Shown in pieces: positions 31,566 to 39,166 of a DNA stretch of 64,000 nucleotides (position 1 is the stretch's first letter; every line of letters starts with the position of its first letter). Origin of the DNA: RHKX01 sp963826475. GTDB lineage: Bacteria; Actinomycetota; Thermoleophilia; Solirubrobacterales; 70-9. The notes beneath the pieces were generated by a model. The model had not been told where the DNA came from. It searched no databases and was given only the letters and a program-made list of their open reading frames with translations. Made by a program: the position numbers and the translations under genes. The stretch is from the NCBI GenBank assembly GCA_963826475.1, contig CAWGXC010000003.1:2051249-2115248 (forward strand), written 5' to 3'.

Positions 31566-32662
31566 CCCGCCGTCTCCTCGGTGGTTGCGACCCCGCCCTC
31601 GATCGCGATCTCGCTCGCCGCGGACGCCGGCACGTGAGCCGACTCCGTCGCGGTGATCAGCGCCTGGCCCCCGCTCTCCAGCAGAACGACGAGGCGGCGG
31701 CGGCGATCCGGATCGAGCTCGCTCATCACGTCGTCGAGCAGCATCAGGGGCAGCTGCCGGCGCGCCATGCGCAGCGCCTCGCGCTCCGCGAACAGGAGCG
31801 CGAGGAGGCCGATTCGCTGCTGACCCTGCGAGCCGTAGCGACGCAGCGAGCGACCGCCGAAGGAGAGCTCGACCTCGTCGCGGTGCGGCCCGTAGCCGGT
31901 GAAGCCGCGGGCGACGTCCCCCGCTCGCCGCTCCGTCAGCTCGGCGACGATCCCCTCCGCGTCGAGCTCGCCGGTCCGCGGGCGGTAGGAGATCTCCGCC
32001 CCGCCGTCGAGGCCGAGCTCCGCCGCCGCGTGCGCGAACGGCTCGACCAGCTCAGCGGCCGCCTCCGAGCGCGCCTCGACCAGAGGCGCCGCGCGCTCGG
32101 CGAGCTCACGGTCCCAGGCGTCGAGCGAGCTCGGATCGCCCCCTCGGCGGACCCTCGAGAGCAGGTTGTTGCGCTGGGCGAGGGCGCGCGAGTAATCGCC
32201 GCGGGCGTCGGCACGGGCGGGTCGCAGCGCGGCGGCGAGGCGGTCCAGATGCGCACGTCGCGGGCTGGGCGGGCCCTTGACCAGCGTCAGCCGGTCCGGC
32301 ATGAAGACGCTCAAAGCGGGTCGGCGCCGGTCGTCGGAGGCGCGCGCCGCCGACCCGTTGACCATCCGCCTCCTCGCCTCGCCGCTCGAGACCGAGGCGA
32401 GCATGCTGAGCGGCTCGGCGATCTCCCCCGCCTCGGGCTCCAGCTCGACCTCGACCCGGGCGAGGTCGGCGCCGAAGGCGATCGCCTCGCGCTCGCGGCG
32501 CGTGCGGCACGAACGACCGGTCAGCGCGAAGAAGAGCGCCTCGAGGACGTTCGTCTTGCCGGCGCCGTTGGGACCGTGCAGGACCGTGAGCCCGGCGCCG
32601 AGCTCGACCGGCGCGTCGGCGAGGTTGCGAAACGAGAGCGGATCGACCCGAGTGACCCGCAT
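31562..32662 (-). CDS. recF: DNA replication/repair protein RecF
   Basis: A 366-residue RecF, the normal length. It has Walker A HGPNGAGKTNVLEA, the signature YGSQGQQRIGLLALLFAE, and Walker B LMLLDDVMSELD. RecF is an SMC-like ATPase that helps load RecA at gapped DNA with RecO and RecR. It sits between dnaN (9-bp gap) and dciA (4-bp overlap) in the conserved origin order. Confidence 0.95.
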   Translation of the reverse strand: MRVTRVDPLSFRNLADAPVELGAGLTVLHGPNGAGKTNVLEALFFALTGRSCRTRREREAIAFGADLARVEVELEPEAGEIAEPLSMLASVSSGEARRRMVNGSAARASDDRRRPALSVFMPDRLTLVKGPPSPRRAHLDRLAAALRPARADARGDYSRALAQRNNLLSRVRRGGDPSSLDAWDRELAERAAPLVEARSEAAAELVEPFAHAAAELGLDGGAEISYRPRTGELDAEGIVAELTERRAGDVARGFTGYGPHRDEVELSFGGRSLRRYGSQGQQRIGLLALLFAEREALRMARRQLPLMLLDDVMSELDPDRRRRLVVLLESGGQALITATESAHVPASAASEIAIEGGVATTEETAG

Positions 32663-32671
32663 TCGACCGGA

Positions 32672-33784
32672 TCAGACGGTCAGGCGTATCGGCATCACGA
32701 GGTAGCTGAAGTCCTCGGAGCCGGCCGGCTGCAGGAGTCCGGGCCGCAGTGGCGAAGTGAGTCGAAGCACCACTTCCTCGGTCTCGACCGACTCGATCCC
32801 CTCGATGAAGAACTGGGGATTGAAGGCGATCTCCATCGCCTCGCCCTCGAACGCGCAGGGCATCGACTCGGCGGCGTCGCCGATCTCGGGCGTCTCCGCG
32901 GCCACCGTGAGCTCCCCCTCGGCGAATGCAAGTCGCAGCGGGGCGTTGCGCTGGGCGAGGTAGCGGATCCGCCTGGTCACGTCCAACAGCTCGGAGCGCG
33001 GCAGGCGAACGTCGTGGTCGAACGCATCGGGGAGCAGCTGGCGGTAGTTCGGGAATTGCCCGTCGATCAGCCGTGAGGAGAGCGTCACGCCGCCGGCCCT
33101 GAAGACGATCTGGTTTCCCGGGAGCGCGATCTCGACCTGCTCGACCTCATCGGCGGAGACGATCCGCGCGAGCTCGCGCATCGCCCGGGCCGGCACGTTG
33201 GCCTCGAAGGGGGCGGGGGCGCCGTCGGCCAGCTCGGTCCGCTTCACGCTCAGCCGGTAGGAGTCGGTGGCGACCATCGTCAGGGTCGAGCCCTCGACGT
33301 TGACCATGATGCCGGTGAGGATCGGCCGGACCTCGTCGCGGGATGCCGCCCGGGCCACCCGGTCGACGGTCTCGGCGAGCGCGGCCGCCGGCATCTTGAT
33401 CGACTCGCCCCCGAGCTCGGGCAGGCGGGGGAAGTCCTCGGCGTCGAGCAGGCGCAGGTGGAAGCGGGCGGTGCCGGCGATGAGCTCGACGTCGTGCTGC
33501 TCACGGCGCTCGCTGATCTCGACGGATCCCTGCGGCAACGCGCGGGCGACGTCGGCGAGCAGGCGGCCGGGCAGCAGGATCTGACCGTCGCCCTCGACCT
33601 GGGCGTCGAGCTCGACCGTGATCGCGAGCTCGCTGTCGGTCGCACGGGCGATGGCCTTGCCACCCTCGGCGATCAGCATGATCCCGCCGAGCGAGGGCAG
33701 CGTGGTCCGCGTGGAGAGCGCCCTGGCTGCGGTCTGGAGCCCGTCCAGGAGCCGGTCGCGTTCTGCTTTCAGTTGCATCTGCAT
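32672..33784 (-). CDS. dnaN: DNA polymerase III sliding clamp (beta subunit)
   Basis: A 370-residue clamp made of three successive DnaN folds. Visible family stretches include LPSLGGIMLIAEGG near the N-terminus, FPRLPEL in the middle, NYRQLLPDAFDH, and the C-terminal YLVMPIRL pocket-forming end. Two in-frame ATGs are close together (33784 and 33778); AGAGG just upstream serves either. It is separated from dnaA by about 136 bp in which I see no cluster of DnaA boxes. Confidence 0.96.
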   Translation of the reverse strand: MQMQLKAERDRLLDGLQTAARALSTRTTLPSLGGIMLIAEGGKAIARATDSELAITVELDAQVEGDGQILLPGRLLADVARALPQGSVEISERREQHDVELIAGTARFHLRLLDAEDFPRLPELGGESIKMPAAALAETVDRVARAASRDEVRPILTGIMVNVEGSTLTMVATDSYRLSVKRTELADGAPAPFEANVPARAMRELARIVSADEVEQVEIALPGNQIVFRAGGVTLSSRLIDGQFPNYRQLLPDAFDHDVRLPRSELLDVTRRIRYLAQRNAPLRLAFAEGELTVAAETPEIGDAAESMPCAFEGEAMEIAFNPQFFIEGIESVETEEVVLRLTSPLRPGLLQPAGSEDFSYLVMPIRLTV

Positions 33785-33920
33785 CCTCTTCTGATCGTCT
33801 GAGTTGATGTTGTGATGGTGGAAACCCTTTCAGAACCGCCGGATTGCGCACGGGACCTTCGATCCAGGGGTGTTGGCGAGGCTGTTGGCAACTGCGGTGG
33901 TGGTGGAGTGGCCGGTCGCA

Positions 33921-35312
33921 TCAGCCGGGGATGGGACCGAGGTGGAGGCGTTCGTGGACTCGCTCGAGCGCCTTGTGGAAATCGGAGCCGGGCTCGATGC
34001 CGCGCTCGACCGCGCGGATGGAATGCAGCACGGTGGAATGGTCGCGATTGAACCCGCGGGCGATCTCGGCGAGGGAGAGGTCGGTGTGGTTGCGGGCGAC
34101 GTACATGGCGAGCTGGCGGCCACGCACCGCGGAGGAGGTCCGCCGCTTGGAGCGCATGTCGGCCGGAGAGAGGTGCAGGACGTCGCAGACCGCACGCTGG
34201 ATACGCTCGAGCTGTTCGTCGGCGGCGGGGGGCGACGGCTGCGCCGGTGGCGAGTCGGAGCCGGCCTCGTCGGCGGTCGAGCCGCTTCCCAGGACGCGGC
34301 GGACGAGCTCGACCGACGGCGATTCCCCGATCAGCGAGGCGAAGGCGGTGACGCGGGTCAGGGCGCCTTCCAGACGGCGCAGGTTCTCCGGGGTGGCGAT
34401 GGCGATCTGCCGCAGGGCGTCGAGATCGGGCACCGGGATGGAGTGCTCCTCGGCGAGCCGCCGGAGCAACGTCATGCGGGTCACCAGGTCGGGGCCCTGC
34501 ACCTCCACCGTGAGCCCCCAGGCGAATCTGTCGCGAATCCGCTCGCTGAGCCGCCCCAGCGCCTCGGGCGGGCGATCGCTGGAGAGCACGATCTGGCTGC
34601 CGGCCGAGTAGAGCTCGTTGAAGGTGTGGAAGAACTCGTCCTCGGTGGCCGGCTTGCCCTCGAGGAACTGAACGTCGTCGATCAGCAGCGCCCCGACCCC
34701 GCGGTAACGCTGCTTGAAGCGCTCCGAGCCGCGCCCGTCGCTGGCGCGCAGGGAGGTGACGAACTCCGAGGTGAAGCGCTCGGCGGTCGTGTAGACGACG
34801 CTCATCTCGGGTCGCTGACGCCGTAGATAGTTGGCGATCGAGACGAGCAGGTGCGTCTTGCCGAGCCCGGGTGCGCCGTAGAGGAACAGCGGGTTGTAGG
34901 ACTCGCCGGGGGATTCGGCGACGGCGAGGGCGGCTGAGTGGGCGAAGCGATTGCCGGAGCCGATCACGAAGCGGTCGAAGTCGAGGTCGTCGATGAGGCC
35001 GGCCGGGATCGGGTCGCGGCTGAAGGCCGGATCCTCCTCGGAGGGCGTGGAGCCGGGGGCGTCGGTGAACGAGATCTCGGTGAACTCGGGCGATCGGCGG
35101 CGCAGGGCCTCGGTCGCGGCGGCGCCGTAGCGACGCTCGAACCAGTCGCGGACCTGCACGGGTCCCGATACATACAGACGGGAGCCCTGGACCCCGACGA
35201 CCTTGAGCGGCTCGAGCCAGTTCTGGAACGCGGAGGGATGCAGCGTGCCCCGCAGCTCGTCGCGGACGCCGCTCCAGATGGCGTTCAGCTCTTGTGTGTG
35301 TCTCTCCGGCAA
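33921..35312 (-). CDS. dnaA: Chromosomal replication initiator DnaA
   Basis: The frame is open from a TTG at 35417, but I choose the in-frame TTG at 35312, giving 463 residues. It lies just before the domain I homology (ELNAIWSGVRDEL) and below a TATGAT box at 35369-35364; no ATG or GTG is available between. Domain III has Walker A LYGAPGLGKTHL, and LLIDDVQFLEGK as Walker B. Domain IV has RGRQLAMYVARNHTDLSLAEI and FNRDHSTV, the DnaA-box reader. It unwinds oriC and recruits the helicase. First gene of the leftward dnaA-dnaN-recF-dciA-gyrB-gyrA series. Confidence 0.95.
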   Translation of the reverse strand: MPERHTQELNAIWSGVRDELRGTLHPSAFQNWLEPLKVVGVQGSRLYVSGPVQVRDWFERRYGAAATEALRRRSPEFTEISFTDAPGSTPSEEDPAFSRDPIPAGLIDDLDFDRFVIGSGNRFAHSAALAVAESPGESYNPLFLYGAPGLGKTHLLVSIANYLRRQRPEMSVVYTTAERFTSEFVTSLRASDGRGSERFKQRYRGVGALLIDDVQFLEGKPATEDEFFHTFNELYSAGSQIVLSSDRPPEALGRLSERIRDRFAWGLTVEVQGPDLVTRMTLLRRLAEEHSIPVPDLDALRQIAIATPENLRRLEGALTRVTAFASLIGESPSVELVRRVLGSGSTADEAGSDSPPAQPSPPAADEQLERIQRAVCDVLHLSPADMRSKRRTSSAVRGRQLAMYVARNHTDLSLAEIARGFNRDHSTVLHSIRAVERGIEPGSDFHKALERVHERLHLGPIPG

Positions 35313-35363
35313 GGTGTGGGTGCCCGCCGCGGCGAGCGGGGTGCTCGGAGAGGGCCGTCGGCG

Positions 35364-35369
35364 ATCATA
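35364..35369 (-). promoter_or_regulatory. Candidate -10 box for dnaA
   Basis: TATGAT on the minus strand about 50 bases before the TTG chosen as the dnaA start. No convincing TTGACA lies 16-18 bases upstream, so this rests on the -10 match and position only. Confidence 0.35.
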
Positions 35370-35448
35370 GGTCCAGGGCTGAGGATCGTTGGCGGGGCTC
35401 CCTTTGCGACTCCGCAAATCGCGCCATAAGCCGTTTCGCCTCTCCCCC

Positions 35449-35454
35449 TATACT
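35449..35454 (+). promoter_or_regulatory. Candidate -10 box for rpmH operon
   Basis: TATACT about 76 bases before the rpmH ATG, in a divergent gap where dnaA is transcribed the other way. The -35 region is not recognisable. The 218-bp gap contains no cluster of DnaA boxes that I can see. Confidence 0.45.
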
Positions 35455-35530
35455 GCGGCGTCCCCCGAAAGAGGTTGCGCGCCCGCGCCCTCAGGCCGAC
35501 GGCCCGGGAGACTCAAGGGAGAATGCACCC

Positions 35531-35665
35531 ATGAAGAGAACTTGGCAGCCCAAGAAGAGAAAGCGCGCTCGCGTCCACGGTTTCCGCTCCCGGATGCAGA
35601 CGCGCCATGGCCGCGCGATCCTGAGCCGCCGTCGTCGCAAGGGCCGCAAGAGCCTCACGGTCTGA
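35531..35665 (+). CDS. rpmH: Ribosomal protein bL34
   Basis: A 44-residue, extremely basic protein beginning MKRTWQPKKRKRARVHGF and containing the RSRMQTRHGRAIL and RRRRKGRKSL blocks that define bL34. The start is the ATG at 35531, after AAGGGAGAA at a suitable spacing; the frame extends upstream but without homology. It is a component of the large ribosomal subunit and the first gene of the rightward rpmH-rnpA-yidD-yidC-khpB-rsmG-parAB series. Confidence 0.97.
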   Translation: MKRTWQPKKRKRARVHGFRSRMQTRHGRAILSRRRRKGRKSLTV

Positions 35666-35677
35666 GGGTCGGCGGAG

Positions 35678-36058
35678 TTGAGTGATCCCGGACGCGAGGG
35701 CCGCAAGCGCGGCCGCCTCTCGCGAAGCGGGGACTTCGACCGCGCCTACCGCGATGGCCGCTCCCACGCCAATCGTCACCTCGTCCTCTATGCATTTCCC
35801 CGCGAGAGCGCTGACGACGACGAGGACGTGCGCCTCGGGATCTCGGTCGGCCGCAAGGTCGGCGGCGCCGTCGAGCGCAACAAGGTGAAGCGCGCGATGC
35901 GCGAGGCCTTCTGGGGACTCTCCGCCCGGCTCCCCGCCGGCCACGACTTCGTCCTGGTCGGGCGGGCGGGCGTTGCCGAGCTGGTCGACCGCGAGGGCAC
36001 GCCGGGCTTGACCACGTCGATCGCCGCCCTCCTCGATGACGCCGGGGCGGGATCGTGA
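35678..36058 (+). CDS. rnpA: Ribonuclease P protein component
   Basis: A 126-residue protein. The start appears to be TTG at 35678, with GAGGG nine bases upstream; no ATG or GTG is available near the homology start (GRLSRSGDFDRAYRDGRS). The RNP motif GISVGRKVGGAVERNKVKRAMREAF is the family signature that binds RNase P RNA. With the RNA subunit it trims the 5' leader of tRNAs. It follows rpmH by 12 bp. Two parS sites begin 20 bp after its stop. Confidence 0.95.
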   Translation: MSDPGREGRKRGRLSRSGDFDRAYRDGRSHANRHLVLYAFPRESADDDEDVRLGISVGRKVGGAVERNKVKRAMREAFWGLSARLPAGHDFVLVGRAGVAELVDREGTPGLTTSIAALLDDAGAGS

Positions 36059-36077
36059 GCGCCCCGGCCATGGCACC

Positions 36078-36093
36078 CGTTTCACGTGAAACG
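36078..36093. other. parS centromere site 1
   Basis: Perfect 16-bp palindrome CGTTTCACGTGAAACG, with the GTTTCACGTGAAAC core of the bacterial parS consensus that ParB binds. It lies between rnpA and yidD, about 3 kb from parA-parB and less than 1 kb from dnaA, where ParB would load to position the origin. Confidence 0.93.
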
Positions 36094-36113
36094 GATTCGG
36101 TCGACCTTTCGCG

Positions 36114-36129
36114 CGTTTCACGTGAAACG
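36114..36129. other. parS centromere site 2
   Basis: A second identical 16-bp palindrome CGTTTCACGTGAAACG, 36 bp centre-to-centre from the first. Closely spaced parS pairs are typical of origin-proximal loading sites for ParB. Confidence 0.93.
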
Positions 36130-36141
36130 CACGCGCATCGC

Positions 36142-36421
36142 GTGAGCGACGCCGATCGCGGCTGGCTCCCCCGGGCCGCTCGCCGCCCTGGCGCTGCTCC
36201 CGGTCCGTGCCTACCGGCGCTTCGTCTCCCCCCTCTTCGCCCCGCGCTGTCGCTACTACCCGAGCTGCTCCGCGTACGCCGAGCAGTCGATCCGCGAGCT
36301 CGGAGCCGTTCGCGGCACCATCCTCGCCGCCTGGCGCGTGCTCCGCTGCAATCCCTTCAGCGACGGCGGCTTCGACCACGTCGCCGATCGGCGGCTCTTC
36401 AGGCGGGACGGGAACACCTGA
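36142..36421 (+). CDS. yidD: YidD membrane insertion factor, apparent frameshift near the start
   Basis: From about 36188 to the TGA at 36419-36421 one frame reads ALLPVRAYRRFVSPLFAP, then CRYYPSCSAYAEQSI, then AAWRVLRCNPFSDGGFD. This is an unmistakable YidD with its three conserved cysteines. That frame has no ATG, GTG or TTG start (stop at 36143-36145; CTG codons at 36188 and 36194). A GTG at 36142 in the neighbouring frame would give a normal N-terminus (MSDADRGWLP...) if one C were removed from the CCCCC run at 36168-36172. So either one extra C is present or a CTG start is used. The stop overlaps the yidC ATG by one base (TGATG). Confidence 0.8.
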
Positions 36422-37173
36422 TGCTCGTCGCCTCGGTATTCACCGACATCCCCCGGGCGATCGTCGACTTCTACCACGGCACCCTCGGGTTCGGCTGGGG
36501 CCCGGCGATCGTGCTCCTGACCTTCACGATCCGGCTGGCGATCATGCCGCTGTCGATCAAGCAGATCAAGTCGATGCGCGCGATGCAGGTCCTGCAGCCC
36601 CAGATGAAGGCGATCCAGGAGAAATACAAGGACGACAAGCCGCGCCAACAGCAGGCGATGATGGCCTTCTACAAGGAGAACGAGATCAACCCGCTCGCCT
36701 CCTGCCTGCCCCTGCTGCTGCAGATGCCGGTCTTCTTCGCGCTCTACGCGATGCTCCGCGGCGACAGCTTCCGGGCCGACGTGCTGGCTCATCCGCCGAC
36801 CGGCTGGCTCTTCATCCCCGACCTGCTGGCCCACCCCACGGGCGCCGTCCTCGTCGTTCTGATCGTCCTCTTCGTCGGGACCCAGCTCGGCGCCGGCCTG
36901 GCCATGTCGATGCGCGGGCAGGGGCTCGAGGGCCCGCAGCGGTTCATCGTCTTCGGGCTGCCGATCATGTTCGCCTTCTTCGTTCCCAGCTTCCCGGCGG
37001 GACTCTCCGTGTACTGGATCTCGACCAACGTCTGGACCCTCGGCCAGCAGCAGTTCGTGCACATGCTCATGGGTACCCCTCAGAAGCCGACCGAGGCTGA
37101 GCTCGAGGCGATCAAATCGCCTCCTCCTCCGCCTCCGCGCAAGAAGAAGAAGAAGAGCGGGAGGCAGCGATGA
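36421..37173 (+). CDS. yidC: Membrane protein insertase YidC (Oxa1 type)
   Basis: A 250-residue protein taken from the ATG at 36421; the frame is open upstream but that part is out-of-frame yidD. About five membrane helices, with the conserved groove Arg in LTFTIRLAIMPL, followed by SIKQIKSMRAMQVLQPQMKAIQEKY and PLASCLPLLLQMPVFFALY. The C-terminal tail is Pro-rich then highly basic (RKKKKKSGRQR), likely contacting the ribosome. It inserts proteins into the membrane alone or with SecYEG. The stop overlaps khpB by 4 bp. Confidence 0.94.
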   Translation: MLVASVFTDIPRAIVDFYHGTLGFGWGPAIVLLTFTIRLAIMPLSIKQIKSMRAMQVLQPQMKAIQEKYKDDKPRQQQAMMAFYKENEINPLASCLPLLLQMPVFFALYAMLRGDSFRADVLAHPPTGWLFIPDLLAHPTGAVLVVLIVLFVGTQLGAGLAMSMRGQGLEGPQRFIVFGLPIMFAFFVPSFPAGLSVYWISTNVWTLGQQQFVHMLMGTPQKPTEAELEAIKSPPPPPPRKKKKKSGRQR

Positions 37174-37676
37174 GCGACGAAACGGCTTCAGAGCAGGGGA
37201 TTCCGGATGATCCGGCCGAGCGCGTCCGGCTAATCGTCGACCGCGTGCTCGATGAGATCGACCTCGACGCCGAGGTCACGGTCACCGAGACGGACGAGGA
37301 GATCTTCGCCGCGATCGACGGCCCTGACGAGCTCGGAATCCTGATCGGGCGCCGCGGCCAGACGCTCGACGCGCTGCAGCTCCTCTGCTACCGGGCCGCC
37401 TCCCGCGGCGTCACCGACCGCAGGCGGGTCACGATCGACGCCGCCGGCTACCGCGAGCGCCGCCGGGCGCTGCTCCAGGAGGAGGCGGAGATCGCCGCCG
37501 ACAGGGTGGCCCGCAACGGCGAGCCGATCCGGCTCGAGGCGATGTCGGCAAGCGAGCGCCGCATGGTCCACGAGGTCCTCAAGGATCGCGCCGACGTCGA
37601 GACCTACAGCGAGGGCGACGAGCCCGAGCGCCGGATCGTCGTCACCCCCCTGATCGAGGATGACGCCCCAGCCTGA
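37170..37676 (+). CDS. khpB: RNA-binding protein KhpB/Jag (KH-R3H)
   Basis: A 168-residue protein with a KH-like domain (about 35-100, ILIGRRGQTLDALQLLCYRA carrying the GxxG loop IGRRGQ) and an R3H domain (about 110-165, with EPIRLEAMSASERRMVHEVL, the RxxxH signature). It lacks the N-terminal Jag_N domain of firmicute Jag. KhpB binds many RNAs with KhpA and affects cell elongation. It is encoded between yidC (4-bp overlap) and rsmG (17-bp overlap), as usual. Confidence 0.92.
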   Translation: MSDETASEQGIPDDPAERVRLIVDRVLDEIDLDAEVTVTETDEEIFAAIDGPDELGILIGRRGQTLDALQLLCYRAASRGVTDRRRVTIDAAGYRERRRALLQEEAEIAADRVARNGEPIRLEAMSASERRMVHEVLKDRADVETYSEGDEPERRIVVTPLIEDDAPA

Positions 37677-38341
37677 GCTCGACCCCCGGGCCCGAGCGAT
37701 GCTCGAGCCGGTCGTCGAGATGCTGACCCGCGAGGCGTCCTCGCCGAGCTCGCCGACGGCGACGAAGCACGCCTGGACCGTCCACGTGGCCGACAGCCTC
37801 AGCGGCCTCGCCTTCGCGGAGCTCGCCGGCGCAACGACGATCTGCGACGTCGGCTCCGGCGCCGGCTTCCCCGGCCTCGTCCTGGCGGCGATGCTCCCTG
37901 ACGCCCGCGTCGACATGGTCGACTCGATCGCTCGCAAATGCGCCTACATCGAGCGGGCCGCGGCGGCCGGCGGCTTCACCAACGTCCGCGTGATCAACGC
38001 CCGGGCCGAGGATCTGGCCGCCGCCGAGGGTCGCGAGGCCTATGAGGCGGTCACCGCCCGTGCGGTCGGCCGCCTGAGCACGCTCGCGGAGCTCGCCTCG
38101 CCCCTGCTCAGCGCGGGCGGGGTGCTCGTCGCCTGGAAGGGCAAGCGCGATCCCGCAGAGGAGGCGGAGCTCGAGCGGGGCGCCGCGGAGCTGGCGATGG
38201 AGCCGGCTGAGGTGCGCTGGGTCGGGCCGTACGCCGGGAGCGAGAATCGCCACCTGCACCTGCTCCGCAAGGTGGGTCCCGACGCCCGATTCCCTCCCGC
38301 GCCGGGCGGGAATGGCCAAGAAGCGGCCCCGGGGCGCCTAG
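37660..38341 (+). CDS. rsmG: 16S rRNA (guanine-N7)-methyltransferase RsmG, frameshifted C-terminus
   Basis: From the ATG at 37660 the protein shows HVADSLSGL, the SAM-binding TICDVGSGAGFPGLVLA, and VTARAVGRLSTLAELASPLL followed by GGVLVAWKGK, all diagnostic of RsmG, which methylates G527 of 16S rRNA. Near 38290 the frame should switch: in the +1 frame the DNA reads RRAGMAKKRPRGA and a TAG at 38339-38341, the typical RsmG end (RRAGxxxKRP). In the original frame translation runs on meaninglessly into parA. Removing one base in the CCCTCCC stretch (38292-38298) restores it. About 226 residues after correction. Confidence 0.85.
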
Positions 38342-38407
38342 GTCCGTATAAAGCCTGGTTCTCCTTCGGCAAGGGGCGTCCGAATCCTGCAAGGGTGGCA
38401 TCTGCAC

Positions 38408-39166
38408 ATGGGATACGTCTACGCGATCGCAAATCAGAAGGGTGGGGTGGGGAAGACCACCACCGCCGTCAACCTCGCCGCGTGCATCGCGGAGGCGGGG
38501 AACCAGACCCTGGTCGTGGACCTCGACCCCCAGTGCAACGCGACCGTGACGCTGGGGATGGATCGCGAGAGCCGCCCATCGTCCTACGACGCGCTCTGCG
38601 GCAACGGGTCGATCGCCGCGGCCGCCCGGCCCGCGGGTCCCGACAACCTCTGGGTCGTTCCCGCCAACCGCGACCTCGCCGGCGCCGGCGTCGAGCTGCC
38701 GACGCTCGACCGCTTCCAGTACCGGCTGCGCGAGGGCCTCGGTCCGGTGCGCGAGCGATTCGCGGCAACGATCCTCGACTGCCCGCCCTCGCTCGACCCG
38801 ATCACCGTCAACGCGCTGGCGGCCGCCGATCGGGCGATCATCCCCGTCCAGGCCGAGTACCTGGCGCTCGAGGGACTCGTTCAGTTCCTGGACACGATGC
38901 AGACCGTGCGCCGCGAGCTCAATCCGTCACTCGTTCTGACCGGCATCCTGATCACCATGGCTGATGACAGGACCCGACTTTCCCAAGATGTGGAGCGAGA
39001 ACTGAGAGACCACTTCCCCGATCTGGTGTTGACCACGGTGGTGCCGCGCAGCGTCCGGCTCGCCGAGGCTCCCAGCTTCGGAATTCCGATCATCGAACAC
39101 GCACCAGGATCACGAGGAGCAGATGCATACCGAAGGCTGGCCGGAGAGGTCCTGGAACGTGGCTAA
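38408..39166 (+). CDS. parA: Chromosome partitioning ATPase ParA
   Basis: A 252-residue ParA with the deviant Walker A NQKGGVGKTTTAVNLA, Walker A' VVDLDPQCNAT and Walker B TILDCPPSL. ParA binds DNA nonspecifically in its ATP state and moves ParB-parS complexes apart. A TATAAA box at 38346-38351 could drive parAB separately from the upstream operon. ParB follows with an 8-bp overlap. Confidence 0.94.
   Translation: MGYVYAIANQKGGVGKTTTAVNLAACIAEAGNQTLVVDLDPQCNATVTLGMDRESRPSSYDALCGNGSIAAAARPAGPDNLWVVPANRDLAGAGVELPTLDRFQYRLREGLGPVRERFAATILDCPPSLDPITVNALAAADRAIIPVQAEYLALEGLVQFLDTMQTVRRELNPSLVLTGILITMADDRTRLSQDVERELRDHFPDLVLTTVVPRSVRLAEAPSFGIPIIEHAPGSRGADAYRRLAGEVLERG

Noticed and set aside
33970..33990. 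TTTCCACAA-like match inside the dnaA 3' end as a DnaA box
   Set aside because: A single imperfect match inside coding sequence, not part of a cluster.
37660..38964. Single ORF joining rsmG to parA sequence
   Set aside because: After about 38290 it is out of frame with both genes; the correct RsmG end and ParA are in other frames.
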